Of a stretch of 64,000 bases of DNA, positions 1 to 8,132 are shown piece after piece. Made by a program: the position numbers and the translations under genes. The DNA comes from CAYRGQ01 sp964423925 (GTDB taxonomy: Bacteria; Bacteroidota; Bacteroidia; Sphingobacteriales; Sphingobacteriaceae), in NCBI GenBank assembly GCA_964423925.1, contig CAYRGQ010000005.1, positions 1-64,000 on the forward strand. Direction: 5' to 3'. Below the pieces are notes generated by a model. That model was not told the origin of the DNA and did no database searches. It saw only the letters and a list, made by a program, of their open reading frames with translations. Numbering within the stretch: the stretch's first letter is position 1; each line of letters starts with the position of its first letter.

Positions 1-89
1 CCATCAACCATAAAAACCTGAAAGACCTCTATCCCCAGAATTATAAAAAATCGTTAGAGGCTCAGCAAGAACAGACCTGTACTTCATAG
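1..89 (+). CDS. C-terminal fragment of a gene entering from the left
   Basis: An open frame runs from the window edge to a TAG at 87-89 and encodes 28 residues ending in EQTCTS. The composition (Lys, Asn, Tyr and Gln rich) is protein-like, and a hairpin follows at 99-128, as expected after a gene end. Too little is present to name a family. The frame could be fortuitous, because only 29 codons are visible. Confidence 0.4.
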   Translation, partial: INHKNLKDLYPQNYKKSLEAQQEQTCTS

Positions 90-98
90 GGCGGATAC

Positions 99-128
99 GT
101 CCCGAAGGCGATGTGTTGCTTTCGGGAC
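99..128. terminator. Hairpin between convergent genes
   Basis: An 8-bp perfect stem (GTCCCGAA at 99-106 pairs with TTCGGGAC at 121-128) sits between the left-edge fragment and the minus-strand lipoprotein that ends at 152. Only a weak T-rich stretch follows, so it may serve both strands inefficiently. Confidence 0.5.
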
Positions 129-151
129 AGTCTTCTTAAATCAATCTTTCC

Positions 152-529
152 TTAACGGGTACAATCCGCTGTCCAAGTACCTTCGTCGTTAATGACAAGC
201 ATGTTCAGTGAGCTCGCGGTGATACGGATCCCCTCAAGGCCCTCGCCAATACTAACGTGCGTGTTGTTGTCGCCTTCGCGGAATTTGACGCCAGTAATGT
301 CCGGGATACCGCTTCCGAAAATGAAGGAGTATGAATCACCCACTTTGGTTACTGTCACGCGTCCATCTTCATCGACGGTAGTCTGTTCGCCATCGTTGAA
401 TGAGATGGAACCTTCATAAGTCCCGATGAATAGATCCCTGTCCGCTGGATCCGTGTCCTTTTCGCATGATACCATAAATAGCATAGATACTATCGCCCAT
501 GCGCCCATCATTTTCTTTACATGTTTCAT
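152..529 (-). CDS. Small secreted lipoprotein of unknown function
   Basis: 125 residues. The start is placed at the ATG at 527-529 because the protein then opens with Lys-rich residues, a hydrophobic stretch and a lipobox-like MVSC with Cys about residue 21: a typical lipoprotein signal. The upstream extension of the frame looks non-coding. The mature part is acidic and alternates short hydrophobic stretches with Gly/Asp turns (FIGTYEG, FGSGIPDITG, GEGLEGIRI), suggesting a small beta-sandwich or lipocalin-like fold. No named family is recognised. It stands alone, with 303 bases separating it from the next gene. Confidence 0.75.
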   Translation of the reverse strand: MKHVKKMMGAWAIVSMLFMVSCEKDTDPADRDLFIGTYEGSISFNDGEQTTVDEDGRVTVTKVGDSYSFIFGSGIPDITGVKFREGDNNTHVSIGEGLEGIRITASSLNMLVINDEGTWTADCTR

Positions 530-747
530 AATCTGTACGTGTTTGTTACGTTCTGTTAATTTCAATGTTAATACCAATACTATAACAGGAAAACGAGGGC
601 TAACGTTTGGTATTTGTCTTAACGGGTTGATATATAGCATGTCGTGGTCTTGATTGGGCCGCGGAAAGATGAGGGCGACATCCGAATTAGTTACGGTTCG
701 GACTGCGGATATCTGCCACACTATGATGTCGACGCTACACATCGCCA

Positions 748-792
748 CAAAAAGGCGGGGGTTTTTAAGCGTGTACGCTGAAAATCCCCGCC
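748..792 (-). terminator. Rho-independent terminator of the aldo/keto reductase group
   Basis: A long hairpin (GGCGGGGG-type arm at 754-765 with the complementary arm at 781-792) is followed on the minus strand by five T residues. It ends transcription coming from the gene at 833-1774. The rest of the 530-832 gap shows no gene, only AT-rich sequence that could hold the lipoprotein promoter. Confidence 0.75.
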
Positions 793-832
793 CGTCCCAG
801 AATGATGTGCTATGCGGTATAGCGTCAAATCG

Positions 833-1774
833 TTATAGTGTATCGAGCAGCTCCAGGTCAGCACTGTCTAACTTCAGGGAGCTGGCGGATAAGAGCTGGC
901 GTAGCTGCTCAACTGACGTGGCGCTGGCGATCGGCGCCCCGATATGAGGTTGGGCGTAAAGCCATGCCAAGGCGACGGTGGCCGGCACTGCTGAGTGCTT
1001 TTCGGCGATTTTATCCATCACATCCAGTAGCGCCAGGCCTTTGTCGTTAAGGTACGTGGCAGCGCCTTTCCCACGGGGACTTTTATCGAAATCGGCTTCC
1101 GACCGATACTTGCCCGTCAAAAACCCAGATGCTAACGCGTAATACGGGAATACTGTTAGCCCGTATTGGTCGACGATGGGTGCGTAGTTCGTCTCATACC
1201 CTTTCCGTTCGACGAGATTGTAAAGGGGTTGCAGCGCTTGGTAGCGTGGCAGGTTGTTCTTTTCGGCGGTTTCGAGCGATTCGCGCAGACGATCGGGAGA
1301 TAAATTCGAGGCGGCGATGTATCTTATCTTCCCCGCTTTGATTAGCTCGGCATACGCAGATAGCGTTTCCTCTACAGGCGTTTTTTCGTCGTCATAGTGG
1401 GTGTAATACAGGTCAATGTAGTCGGTTTGTAGCCGTTTCAGGGACTTGTCGACACTGGCAAGAATATGCTTGCGACTGGTATCGATCTCGTTAACGCCGG
1501 TAGGGCCGCCCACTTTCGTGGCGATGATCACCCTGTCACGGTTTCCCCGTGCTTTCATCCATTTGCCAATAATTGTTTCGGACTGCCCGCCGGGTCCACC
1601 ATCTACCCAATACGAGTACATGTCGGCGGTGTCGATAAAGTCGAAGCCTGCCTCGGTAAAAGCATCGAGAATCTCGAAGGAACCTTTTTCGTCAAGGGTC
1701 CATCCAAAAGTGTTGCCACCCAGATTAAAAGGGGCGACACGCAAATCAGTTTGTCCTATTCTTGTTTTTTTCAT
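833..1774 (-). CDS. Aldo/keto reductase
   Basis: 313 residues, a full-length single-domain AKR: a cytoplasmic NADPH-dependent (beta/alpha)8-barrel that reduces aldehydes or ketones. The catalytic tetrad is visible: Asp48 and Tyr53 in IDTADMY, Lys87 in ATKVGG and His126 in YYTHYDD. The form resembles the bacterial Tas/YajO-like oxidoreductases. It is the last gene of a minus-strand series (Crp, reductase remnant, YceI, dioxygenase, this gene) with gaps of about 40-115 bases, and a terminator lies just beyond it. The substrate cannot be read from sequence. Confidence 0.93.
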   Translation of the reverse strand: MKKTRIGQTDLRVAPFNLGGNTFGWTLDEKGSFEILDAFTEAGFDFIDTADMYSYWVDGGPGGQSETIIGKWMKARGNRDRVIIATKVGGPTGVNEIDTSRKHILASVDKSLKRLQTDYIDLYYTHYDDEKTPVEETLSAYAELIKAGKIRYIAASNLSPDRLRESLETAEKNNLPRYQALQPLYNLVERKGYETNYAPIVDQYGLTVFPYYALASGFLTGKYRSEADFDKSPRGKGAATYLNDKGLALLDVMDKIAEKHSAVPATVALAWLYAQPHIGAPIASATSVEQLRQLLSASSLKLDSADLELLDTL

Positions 1775-1835
1775 TGCTTTATTATTTTGTTTTTTGATGC
1801 CAATCGAAAGCTCCTGGCCTGTGCGGTCCTGACTG

Positions 1836-2717
1836 TTATCCGAATTTGACCGATGTCATGGTCAGTGAGCCTCCTACGGGGCGGTCATTGAAAAAACGGA
1901 TGTCGTCCTTGGGGGTGCTCAGACCAAGGGTGTACACCAAAGGTAGGTAATGTTCTGGCGTGGGGATGGCCAGCCGGGCTTCGGCGCCTAGTTTTTCGTA
2001 CTGTACGAGCCGTGGATGCGCGCCCTCTGCTATGAGCTGTTTGAACGTTTCGTTGATCTGCAGCGCCCAGTCAAATCCATAGTTGGCGTCGAGCTTGTCC
2101 CAAGCCACCATCCGCAGGTTGTGTACCATGTTGCCGCTGCCGATCACCAGCACTCCTTTGTGGCGCAAGGCTTGCAGTTCAGCAGCCAGTTCGTAATGGT
2201 GTTGCGGCCCTTTCGTATAGTCGATGCTCAGCTGCAGCACCGGAATGCTGGCGTCTGGGTACATATGCCGGACGACCGTCCACGCACCATGGTCCAGTCC
2301 CCAATCGTGATCGAGCTCGATAGACGCGGCTTGCGTCAGCTGCGTGGCTTCGCGAGCCAGTGCTGGATCGCCTGGGGCGGGATACTGTACCTCGTATAGC
2401 GCGCGGGGGAATCCGCCAAAGTCGTGGATTGTCTGGGGTTGTTCCATCGCCGTGATCTTCGTGCCCTTGGTTTCCCAATGGGCGGATATGACCAGCACGG
2501 CCTTGGGGGGCGGGATCTGGCGAGCCATGTCTGCCCAGCCTTGGCTGAAGCTGTTATCCTCGATGCCATTCATTGGCGAGCCGTGGCCGATAAACAGCAC
2601 GGGCATTTTTTCGCTGGCGGGCAGGCTGTCCTTCAAGTGACGGAGGCTGTCCAAGCCCATGGTTGCCGCGGCACTAATTGGTATTGCCATAGCGGTGATA
2701 AACTCCTTTCTTTTCAC
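1836..2717 (-). CDS. LigB-family extradiol dioxygenase (4,5-DOPA dioxygenase type)
   Basis: 293 residues, of the class III extradiol ring-cleavage family (YgiD/DodA). The family uses a His-coordinated metal to open catechols. Candidate ligands are His45 in GHGSPMN, His80 in SAHWE and His143 in LDHGAW. An N-terminal extension of about 35 residues (MKRKEFITAMAIPISAAATMG) resembles a Tat-type or Sec export signal, which E. coli YgiD lacks, so this protein may act in the periplasm. It is 62 bases upstream of the aldo/keto reductase and follows YceI. The real substrate is unknown; in-family annotations as DOPA dioxygenase are by similarity. Confidence 0.88.
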   Translation of the reverse strand: MKRKEFITAMAIPISAAATMGLDSLRHLKDSLPASEKMPVLFIGHGSPMNGIEDNSFSQGWADMARQIPPPKAVLVISAHWETKGTKITAMEQPQTIHDFGGFPRALYEVQYPAPGDPALAREATQLTQAASIELDHDWGLDHGAWTVVRHMYPDASIPVLQLSIDYTKGPQHHYELAAELQALRHKGVLVIGSGNMVHNLRMVAWDKLDANYGFDWALQINETFKQLIAEGAHPRLVQYEKLGAEARLAIPTPEHYLPLVYTLGLSTPKDDIRFFNDRPVGGSLTMTSVKFG

Positions 2718-2779
2718 TCAATTACTTGTTACTTGTAAAACGGGCCGCCGACCCCTGCCGAGGGCCCGTTGGGCGTGAT

Positions 2780-3352
2780 TTATTTTTTCGTAAACTCACC
2801 ATCGGCTTGGATCCATACCACATCGCTGATGAAGGGGGCAGGGAAGTCGTTGCCCACGCCAAAGTCCGAACGCTTAATCTCGCCTTTCAGCTTGAAGCCG
2901 ACGGTTTCCTCGTTAGACATGGGGTTGATCGTGCGTCCTACGTAGCGCAAATCCATGCTGACGGAGCGCGTCACGCCGCGAATGGTCAGATCCCCCACCA
3001 GTTTGTAATCATTTTCGCGCACTTTGGAGATGCCCGTGCTTTTGAACGTGATGACCGGATGGTTTTCGGCATCGAAGAAGTCTGCGCTCCGAAGGTGGTT
3101 GTCGCGTGGTTCGACCCGCGTGTCAATGGACGCTACTTGGGCCGTCAGTGCAAACACGGCGTCGCTAAAGTCGGCCTCCGACGCGCTTATGGTCACATCG
3201 AAATCGTTAAATGTTCCGGAAATATCCGATACGCCCATATGGGCTACCGTGAATTGTAGTTGGGAGTGGGTTTTGTCGTTTTGCCAAACCGCTACGGTTG
3301 CGAATACGCTGGTAGCGACGAGTAAAGCGATAGCGATTAATCCTTTTTTCAT
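2780..3352 (-). CDS. YceI-family periplasmic lipid-binding protein
   Basis: 190 residues starting at the ATG at 3350-3352; the upstream part of the frame belongs to the decayed gene next door. A signal peptide (MKKGLIAIALLVATSVFA) is followed by a YceI lipocalin-like barrel: WQNDKTHSQLQFTVAHMGVSDISG at the start, then FDAENHPVITFKS and the LTIRGVTR motif near residue 130. The family binds long isoprenoid or amphiphilic ligands in the periplasm. It lies within the Crp-led minus-strand series, 37 bases from the reductase remnant. Confidence 0.92.
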   Translation of the reverse strand: MKKGLIAIALLVATSVFATVAVWQNDKTHSQLQFTVAHMGVSDISGTFNDFDVTISASEADFSDAVFALTAQVASIDTRVEPRDNHLRSADFFDAENHPVITFKSTGISKVRENDYKLVGDLTIRGVTRSVSMDLRYVGRTINPMSNEETVGFKLKGEIKRSDFGVGNDFPAPFISDVVWIQADGEFTKK

Positions 3353-3389
3353 GATGTTGTCCTTTTTAGTTGTAATGTGTACTGAATAA

Positions 3390-3939
3390 TTATTTGTATT
3401 GGAATTGGCGCGCAAGCTGTCGCGGATCTTCCTTCATGTCCCGCTACGACGGGGGAATAGCCTGGGAACCGACGATTGCTCAGATTGTTTGTGCCGCTTG
3501 GGCGTGGCTGTCGGCTAGAACGGCTGTGCCTCGCTGGCTCGTCACTGCTTCTTCCGACGCACCAGCGCGGTTTTTTTGTGGACGCTACGATGACGTGTGC
3601 ATCCGGCAAAAGGCGTACGAGAGCATCCCCTCCGGCCATGCTTACAACGACCTTCTGGGTTACATACGGCTTGATCTGAGAGGCTACCAAAGATTCGGCC
3701 GCCTGGGGCACTGCTAATACCACGATGTCGGCTTCCCAGCAGGCGTCAGTCGCACAAGTGATTCCTTCAACGTCCGAATCGGGGTGGAGCGCGATAATAT
3801 CTTCGCTCAGCTGGGTGAGGCGCTGCGGCGAGCGGCCGAAGAGCAACAGCCGATAATCGCCGCGAGCGAGGCTACGGGCGATGGCACTGCCCATCCGGCC
3901 GGTGCTGCCTATAATTGCGATTGTCGGTTTTATTGCCAT
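3390..3939 (-). pseudogene. Decayed NAD(P)-binding F420-reductase-like oxidoreductase
   Basis: The intact N-terminal half starts at ATG 3937-3939 with MAIKPTIAIIGSTGRMGSAIA, a Rossmann GxxGxxG motif, and runs to LLPDAHVIVAST. There the frame breaks at a run of seven A (minus strand, 3571-3577). Shifting frame at that run restores a plausible C-terminal half (TAVLADSHAQAAQTI, AIVGSQAIP, MKEDPRQLARQFQYK), but that frame holds a TGA at 3480-3482 and a TAG at 3444-3446 before its natural TAA at 3390-3392. One frameshift plus two stops argues for real decay and not a single sequencing error. The uncorrected frame ends in unrelated sequence and overlaps the YceI start. Family assignment rests on the N-terminal half. 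Confidence 0.72.
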
Positions 3940-4054
3940 ATCCTTTTTGTCTTGTCTAGTACAAAGGTACTGGGTGTCGCGGGCCGCGGCAATGACATAT
4001 GTTAAGAGAAAGCGTTGACAAATGTCAATTTTGAGAAGGAAAATCTCTAGAAGA

Positions 4055-4630
4055 TTAGGAACCGATTTGCTTCCTGATGCGGCTGAGGGTCTCGGGTGTG
4101 ACACCTAAGAATGACGCAATGAGGTGCTGAGGGACGCGCAGGAGCAGGTGGGCGTCCTCGTCGAGCAGGCGTTTGTAGCGTTCTTCGGCGGACAGGCCGA
4201 TGGTGGCTTCAATGCGACGTTGCAACGCCACATAGGCGTTTTGGTACAGGATGCGGAAATACGATTCCATGGCGGGCACTTCGTCGAGTAGGGGCTGAAA
4301 ATTGTCATTTCGCAAAATGAGCAATTCGCAGTGCTCCAGGGCTTCGATCGTTAACTTGGAAGGCTCCCGGGTGAAAAAACTATAAAGATCAGCCATCCAC
4401 CACCCCTCAAACGCAAATTGCACGACGTTGGTCGCTCCTTTTTCCGTGGTGGAGTACGAAAATAGGGTACCTTTTTCGACAAAGGCCAGTTGGCTGCATA
4501 TATCGCCTTGATGAAGCAGAAACTGTTTTTTTCGGATTTTTTTCGGAACAAAATGGCGCCTTACCAGATCGAACGCCTCCGGGCTTAGCCTAATCTGCTT
4601 TTGTAGTTGCTTTTCGAGCTCTTCGAACAT
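4055..4630 (-). CDS. Crp/Fnr-family transcriptional regulator
   Basis: 191 residues: an N-terminal cyclic-nucleotide-binding-like jelly roll (about residues 25-120, with LLHQGDICSQLAFVEKGTLF) and a C-terminal winged helix ending LIASFLGVTPETLSRIRKQIGS. Bacteroidota carry many such short Crp/Fnr proteins with a degenerate effector pocket. The gene heads a minus-strand series, 115 bases before the decayed reductase, so it probably regulates those genes and itself. A TATGTTTG (-7-like) box lies upstream at 4661-4668. The effector is unknown. Confidence 0.92.
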   Translation of the reverse strand: MFEELEKQLQKQIRLSPEAFDLVRRHFVPKKIRKKQFLLHQGDICSQLAFVEKGTLFSYSTTEKGATNVVQFAFEGWWMADLYSFFTREPSKLTIEALEHCELLILRNDNFQPLLDEVPAMESYFRILYQNAYVALQRRIEATIGLSAEERYKRLLDEDAHLLLRVPQHLIASFLGVTPETLSRIRKQIGS

Positions 4631-4755
4631 CTTATTTGACAGTTAGCACGGGGAATTGTACAAACATAGCAAAACTATAAGCTTCTCCGTGTAGGAAGAC
4701 CTTAGGTGTATCCGTGTTCGTGCACGGTAGGCGCATGTCAGCTGTTGTTTTCCAG

Positions 4756-5331
4756 CTATATCGTAGGCTGCGTTAAGGAAACGGTTTGTGCCAACTCCTG
4801 TTGAATTTGCGTCCCTTTATCGGTGTTGTACCAGTGTTGTATTTCGGTTTTTACACGCTCAAAGTCGGCTTGCTCGGCTAACAGAGTGGTATAAACCGCC
4901 TGGCATCCCGCGGGGCGCGGTCCCCACGTGGCTAGATCTTGCCCGGTTTCATCTAGAATCACAAGTTTGGGGATGGATTTAGCGTTGTTGGTCAAATATT
5001 TTTCGATTCGGAAGGGCTCGCTGTCCCGCAGTTCGTAGGAGACGGTGATCAACGGGTTTTCGCGTGCAGCTAGTTCAATAAACGGCACGCAGTGGGCGGC
5101 GTCGCCGCACCAAGGCTCCGTGATGACAATCCAATGCTGGCGCGTGTCGATTTCGCGCATGGCCTTGGCCAGATCGGGCGATACCACGGCGGTCTTGATC
5201 CACCGGGTCATCCGCGACCAGTTGAGTTTCGTGTAGTTGATATAATCCGAGTTGTCATAAGGAGCTGCATGCTCGTTAACAGGTGTCTGGATGATTGTCT
5301 CAAAATAATCGAGGTACTCTTGGAATGTCAT
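4756..5331 (-). CDS. Thioredoxin-family protein with a C-x5-C active site
   Basis: 191 residues from the ATG at 5329-5331; the longer frame adds 14 residues that look untranslated. The centre (about residue 70 on) has the thioredoxin-like strand WIVITEPWCGDAAHCVPF, followed by IPKLVILDETG, the cis-proline region. The usual CxxC is absent; the two cysteines are five residues apart, as in the Bacteroidota WCGDAA group. It probably acts as a cytoplasmic thiol-handling protein, lacking a signal peptide. It lies 49 bases downstream of the DsbA/SpxH-like gene on the same strand and is likely co-transcribed with it. Confidence 0.88.
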   Translation of the reverse strand: MTFQEYLDYFETIIQTPVNEHAAPYDNSDYINYTKLNWSRMTRWIKTAVVSPDLAKAMREIDTRQHWIVITEPWCGDAAHCVPFIELAARENPLITVSYELRDSEPFRIEKYLTNNAKSIPKLVILDETGQDLATWGPRPAGCQAVYTTLLAEQADFERVKTEIQHWYNTDKGTQIQQELAQTVSLTQPTI

Positions 5332-5380
5332 GTCGTAGCTAAATGTTAAATAAACGTAATGGATCGGGAGCAATATAATA

Positions 5381-6292
5381 CTAAGCGTTCATATGCCAAA
5401 GATCACCGGCTCTGGCTGTATGCCTGCGGATCTTTCCTTCCTCGGCCAATGCCCGCAATTCGGCAGAGGCCTCAGCCATGGAACGGTTGGCAAGGATGGC
5501 ATATTCCTTGGTGGCCAGGCTACGCAGCGCATCAAAGAGTGAATGCCAGTCCGTAGAAACGGGCTGTTTGCTGGCGGGGGGAAAGACGTCGGATATCGCC
5601 CTTTCGAAGACGTGGTAGGGCTGGGTGCCTTGCACTGTTTCCTGCTCACCGGCGCGACTGATGAAAATCACCGTCGGAAATCCTTTCACGCCCAATTGAC
5701 GTGCCAGTGCCATGTCTGCGTCCAGCGACTCGCCGGCTTTGCCCGCGTAGTCGTGAGAAAGCCGGTCCGTGTCCAGGCCGATTTCAGATGCTGTCTCCAC
5801 GATGTATTCCCATTTGGCAATGTTTTTTCCTTGCACGAAGAACTTCTCGCGCAGTCGCCTCAGGAAGGTGATGGCGAGGGGCGCATCTTGCATTTCCGCC
5901 GCCTTGAATGCGATTGACGGTGGAAAGGACGAGTGGGGCGGATCTTGACCCCAGACTTTGCCGTCCATGGGCATGTCAAAATGCTGCGCTATCTTTTCGA
6001 TATGAGCGGCTAGGCGCTGGGGCTTAATGCCGCCCATCGATTTCCAATTTGGCAGTAGTCCCCCCATGCGGTATTCGATTTCAAGGGCGTGCCCGTACTC
6101 AAGTTTCAGCTTACCAAACAGCGGTTCCGCTCCCCAGCATGCCAAGCATAGCGGATCGGTAAAGTACACAGCCTTTACGGGCTTGGTACTTGCCGAAGCA
6201 CCAGGAAGCAGGCCTTGCAGTTCATTCGGTTGTCCGCAGCTTCCGGTTTCGGGGTTCCATAAGAAGGGGGTTGATGCCGTTTCGTTTGTCAT
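5381..6292 (-). CDS. DsbA-family protein resembling ClpXP adaptor SpxH/YjbH
   Basis: 303 residues, no signal peptide. Near residue 45 lies VYFTDPLCLACWGAEP, the CxxC site of the FrnE/YjbH branch of DsbA-like thioredoxin folds, and near residue 200 LGVKGFPTVIFI carries the cis-proline. An extra C-terminal region of about 70 residues (LRSLATKEYAILANRSMAEASAELRALAEEGKIRRHTA) resembles a helical DNA-binding or adaptor tail. YjbH homologues deliver the regulator Spx to ClpXP in Firmicutes; whether that applies here is unknown. The next gene on this strand is the thioredoxin-like protein, forming a small redox unit. Confidence 0.85.
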   Translation of the reverse strand: MTNETASTPFLWNPETGSCGQPNELQGLLPGASASTKPVKAVYFTDPLCLACWGAEPLFGKLKLEYGHALEIEYRMGGLLPNWKSMGGIKPQRLAAHIEKIAQHFDMPMDGKVWGQDPPHSSFPPSIAFKAAEMQDAPLAITFLRRLREKFFVQGKNIAKWEYIVETASEIGLDTDRLSHDYAGKAGESLDADMALARQLGVKGFPTVIFISRAGEQETVQGTQPYHVFERAISDVFPPASKQPVSTDWHSLFDALRSLATKEYAILANRSMAEASAELRALAEEGKIRRHTARAGDLWHMNA

Positions 6293-6588
6293 AGTGTGCT
6301 CGTAGCCTCACATTTTTTAGGTCGACATTTGATGCAAGTCGACTGTTATTCAGTAAGATATATGTTTTTGGTAGCGGCTCAGAAATCGGGCGCAATGGTA
6401 AACGTTATTGTTGTAATTATAAAATAAATTTATAAAAACCCTTATCATTGCCAATGAAAGCCGATTTCTGCTGACATTTTTAATGTATTATTAAAACAAT
6501 ATCCAACAAATAGGCCCTTTTTGCGAATGTCGAAAAAATCCAAGTAAACGCTAGTCCCGTTATTTAAGTCCGCTGCCAAACCGTCCTT

Positions 6589-7275
6589 TTATGGTAAAAC
6601 TGACAGGTATTTGTCGATAAACAATTGTTTGTCGCGCGATTTGTATTGCTGGATGTATCGGGGGTGTTCGAGCACCACGATCTTTCCAAATAGGTGTTCC
6701 TCGGCGTTCAACTGCTGGATGAAGGACGCATTTTTCTTGCCTAAAACGTACACCTCATCCGTGTACAATCCTAAGCTCGTGTGTTTTTTGAGGGATTCAA
6801 TCATGAAGGATTTAACCATTGCAAATAGATGTTTGTGATCATAGTAGTTGGCATTCAGCCACTTTCCATCCCGCGTCTGGCGAACGATGGCTAAGGGAAA
6901 GGGCGAATTGATATAGAAACGACTGTAGAAGGCTGCTGCGCCGCCATAGGCTGCGATCATGTCGTATAAGAAAACGGAAGAGACCTCGTGCGTGTGGGCG
7001 GATTGCATCGATATGCCGCATACTGCCTCGAGGCGTTTGGTGTCGGTAAACGGCACCCCTGTAATCCCGGCTCCGTGCCGGCTGGGGTTGATGCCGATAA
7101 TGAACCGCCGGCGATTGGTATCGGCGTAATATTTTTCATAAAACGCTTGCATCACCACCATCGTTTCCGGATTGTCGAGGTAGGGATTCATCACGCGGAA
7201 TCCCGGAGGAAGCGGACCGGCATAATGCAACGATCGATTGAAGGCGATCACTTTTTCCGAAAAATTCTTGCCCAT
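6589..7275 (-). CDS. SMUG2-type DNA glycosylase (DUF4918 family)
   Basis: 228 residues from the ATG at 7273-7275 (MGKNFSEKVIAFNRSLHYAGPLPPGFRVMNPY); the frame extends 20 codons upstream to 7335, which is less likely. The signature GINPSRHGAGITGVPFTDTKRL near residue 78 matches the uracil-DNA-glycosylase-superfamily proteins annotated as SMUG2 or DUF4918, common in Bacteroidota, and the C-terminal VLEHPRYIQQY supplies the second active-site loop with His. It probably excises uracil or another damaged base from DNA. It is monocistronic by spacing (296 and 336 bases either side). Confidence 0.85.
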   Translation of the reverse strand: MGKNFSEKVIAFNRSLHYAGPLPPGFRVMNPYLDNPETMVVMQAFYEKYYADTNRRRFIIGINPSRHGAGITGVPFTDTKRLEAVCGISMQSAHTHEVSSVFLYDMIAAYGGAAAFYSRFYINSPFPLAIVRQTRDGKWLNANYYDHKHLFAMVKSFMIESLKKHTSLGLYTDEVYVLGKKNASFIQQLNAEEHLFGKIVVLEHPRYIQQYKSRDKQLFIDKYLSVLP

Positions 7276-7611
7276 CTTATACGTATATGCTTGAGGATGA
7301 ATAGGTAGCGTATTCGCGTAGCGTGCGATGGTCAAGATAGCAAAAAAAAATGGCAGGTTGATGACGTTGCCGTCGAATCTCCGCGCGGTCGCACGTTAAT
7401 CCCGCCGTCAGGTTATACGTATTGCAAGTAGACAGAAATGAACAGGATGAAGATTGGAATTAGGGGAGCTGCCGGTTGACTCGTTCGCCTGGTAGTGGCG
7501 TTTCCGGCGACGCGTGTTACGGGGATAGCTTGTTGCCTTTGTCCGTTAGCGGCAGAAAGCGGCAGACATTAGGGGAGAGGCCTACCGTTGACTGGCTTCT
7601 TTTGACTATTA
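7276..7611. other. Gene-free stretch of 336 bases
   Basis: No credible coding frame. It should contain the promoter for the SMUG2-type gene and the transcript end of the cupin gene. Two similar short segments (TTAGGGGAG about 7463 and 7569, each followed by a CCGTTGAC-like block) form a loose direct repeat with no assigned role. Confidence 0.5.
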
Positions 7612-7944
7612 TTATACCTGTTGAACCCGCTCGACGGTGTCGGCTTTGCTCAAGGAAAGGCGTACAATACTATCCGTCGTTGCCACCAAGCTGTGCGGCA
7701 CGCCACCTTCTAGGGCGATGAGCATGCCCCGGGTCAGCGGATACACCGTGCCCGACACGCCAAAGTCGATGCTGCCTTCCACAATGGATACCACGATGGG
7801 ATGTTTCGTTTGGTGCTCGCGCATTTCTTGTCCTTTCTTAAACACAATCCGAATTTCCTTGACCGAGGCGTTGTTCACCAGCACCTTGAGGGCTGGTTTC
7901 GCATCACCATATTCGATGTCGGATAAAATAGAAGCGATTTCCAT
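7612..7944 (-). CDS. Small cupin-domain protein
   Basis: 110 residues, a single cupin barrel. The first cupin motif is reduced to EMREHQTKHPIVVSIVEGSIDFGV and the second is GMLIALEGGVPHSLVATTDS, so only some of the usual His/Glu metal ligands are present. Such proteins act as sensors or small-molecule binders rather than well-defined enzymes. The gene is divergent from the sugar operon that starts at 8133, with 188 bases between the starts, and may share its control region. Confidence 0.87.
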   Translation of the reverse strand: MEIASILSDIEYGDAKPALKVLVNNASVKEIRIVFKKGQEMREHQTKHPIVVSIVEGSIDFGVSGTVYPLTRGMLIALEGGVPHSLVATTDSIVRLSLSKADTVERVQQV

Positions 7945-8132
7945 GGATGTTATCCTTTTTTACCAAAGCTAAACAGAATATTCCGTTCCGTGCCTGTGAT
8001 TATGCCAATATTGTACAACAACAGGACAAATTGCGGGAAAATTCCATCCATATATATCCGCAATTTCGAAACTTAACAATCAGCATTCGGCTGATTTAAT
8101 ACGCCACTAACGAACCAATTAGTACACCTAAC

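Noticed and set aside
7460..7585. Two TTAGGGGAG copies as a CRISPR-like repeat
   Set aside because: There are only two imperfect short copies, with no further units or cas genes.
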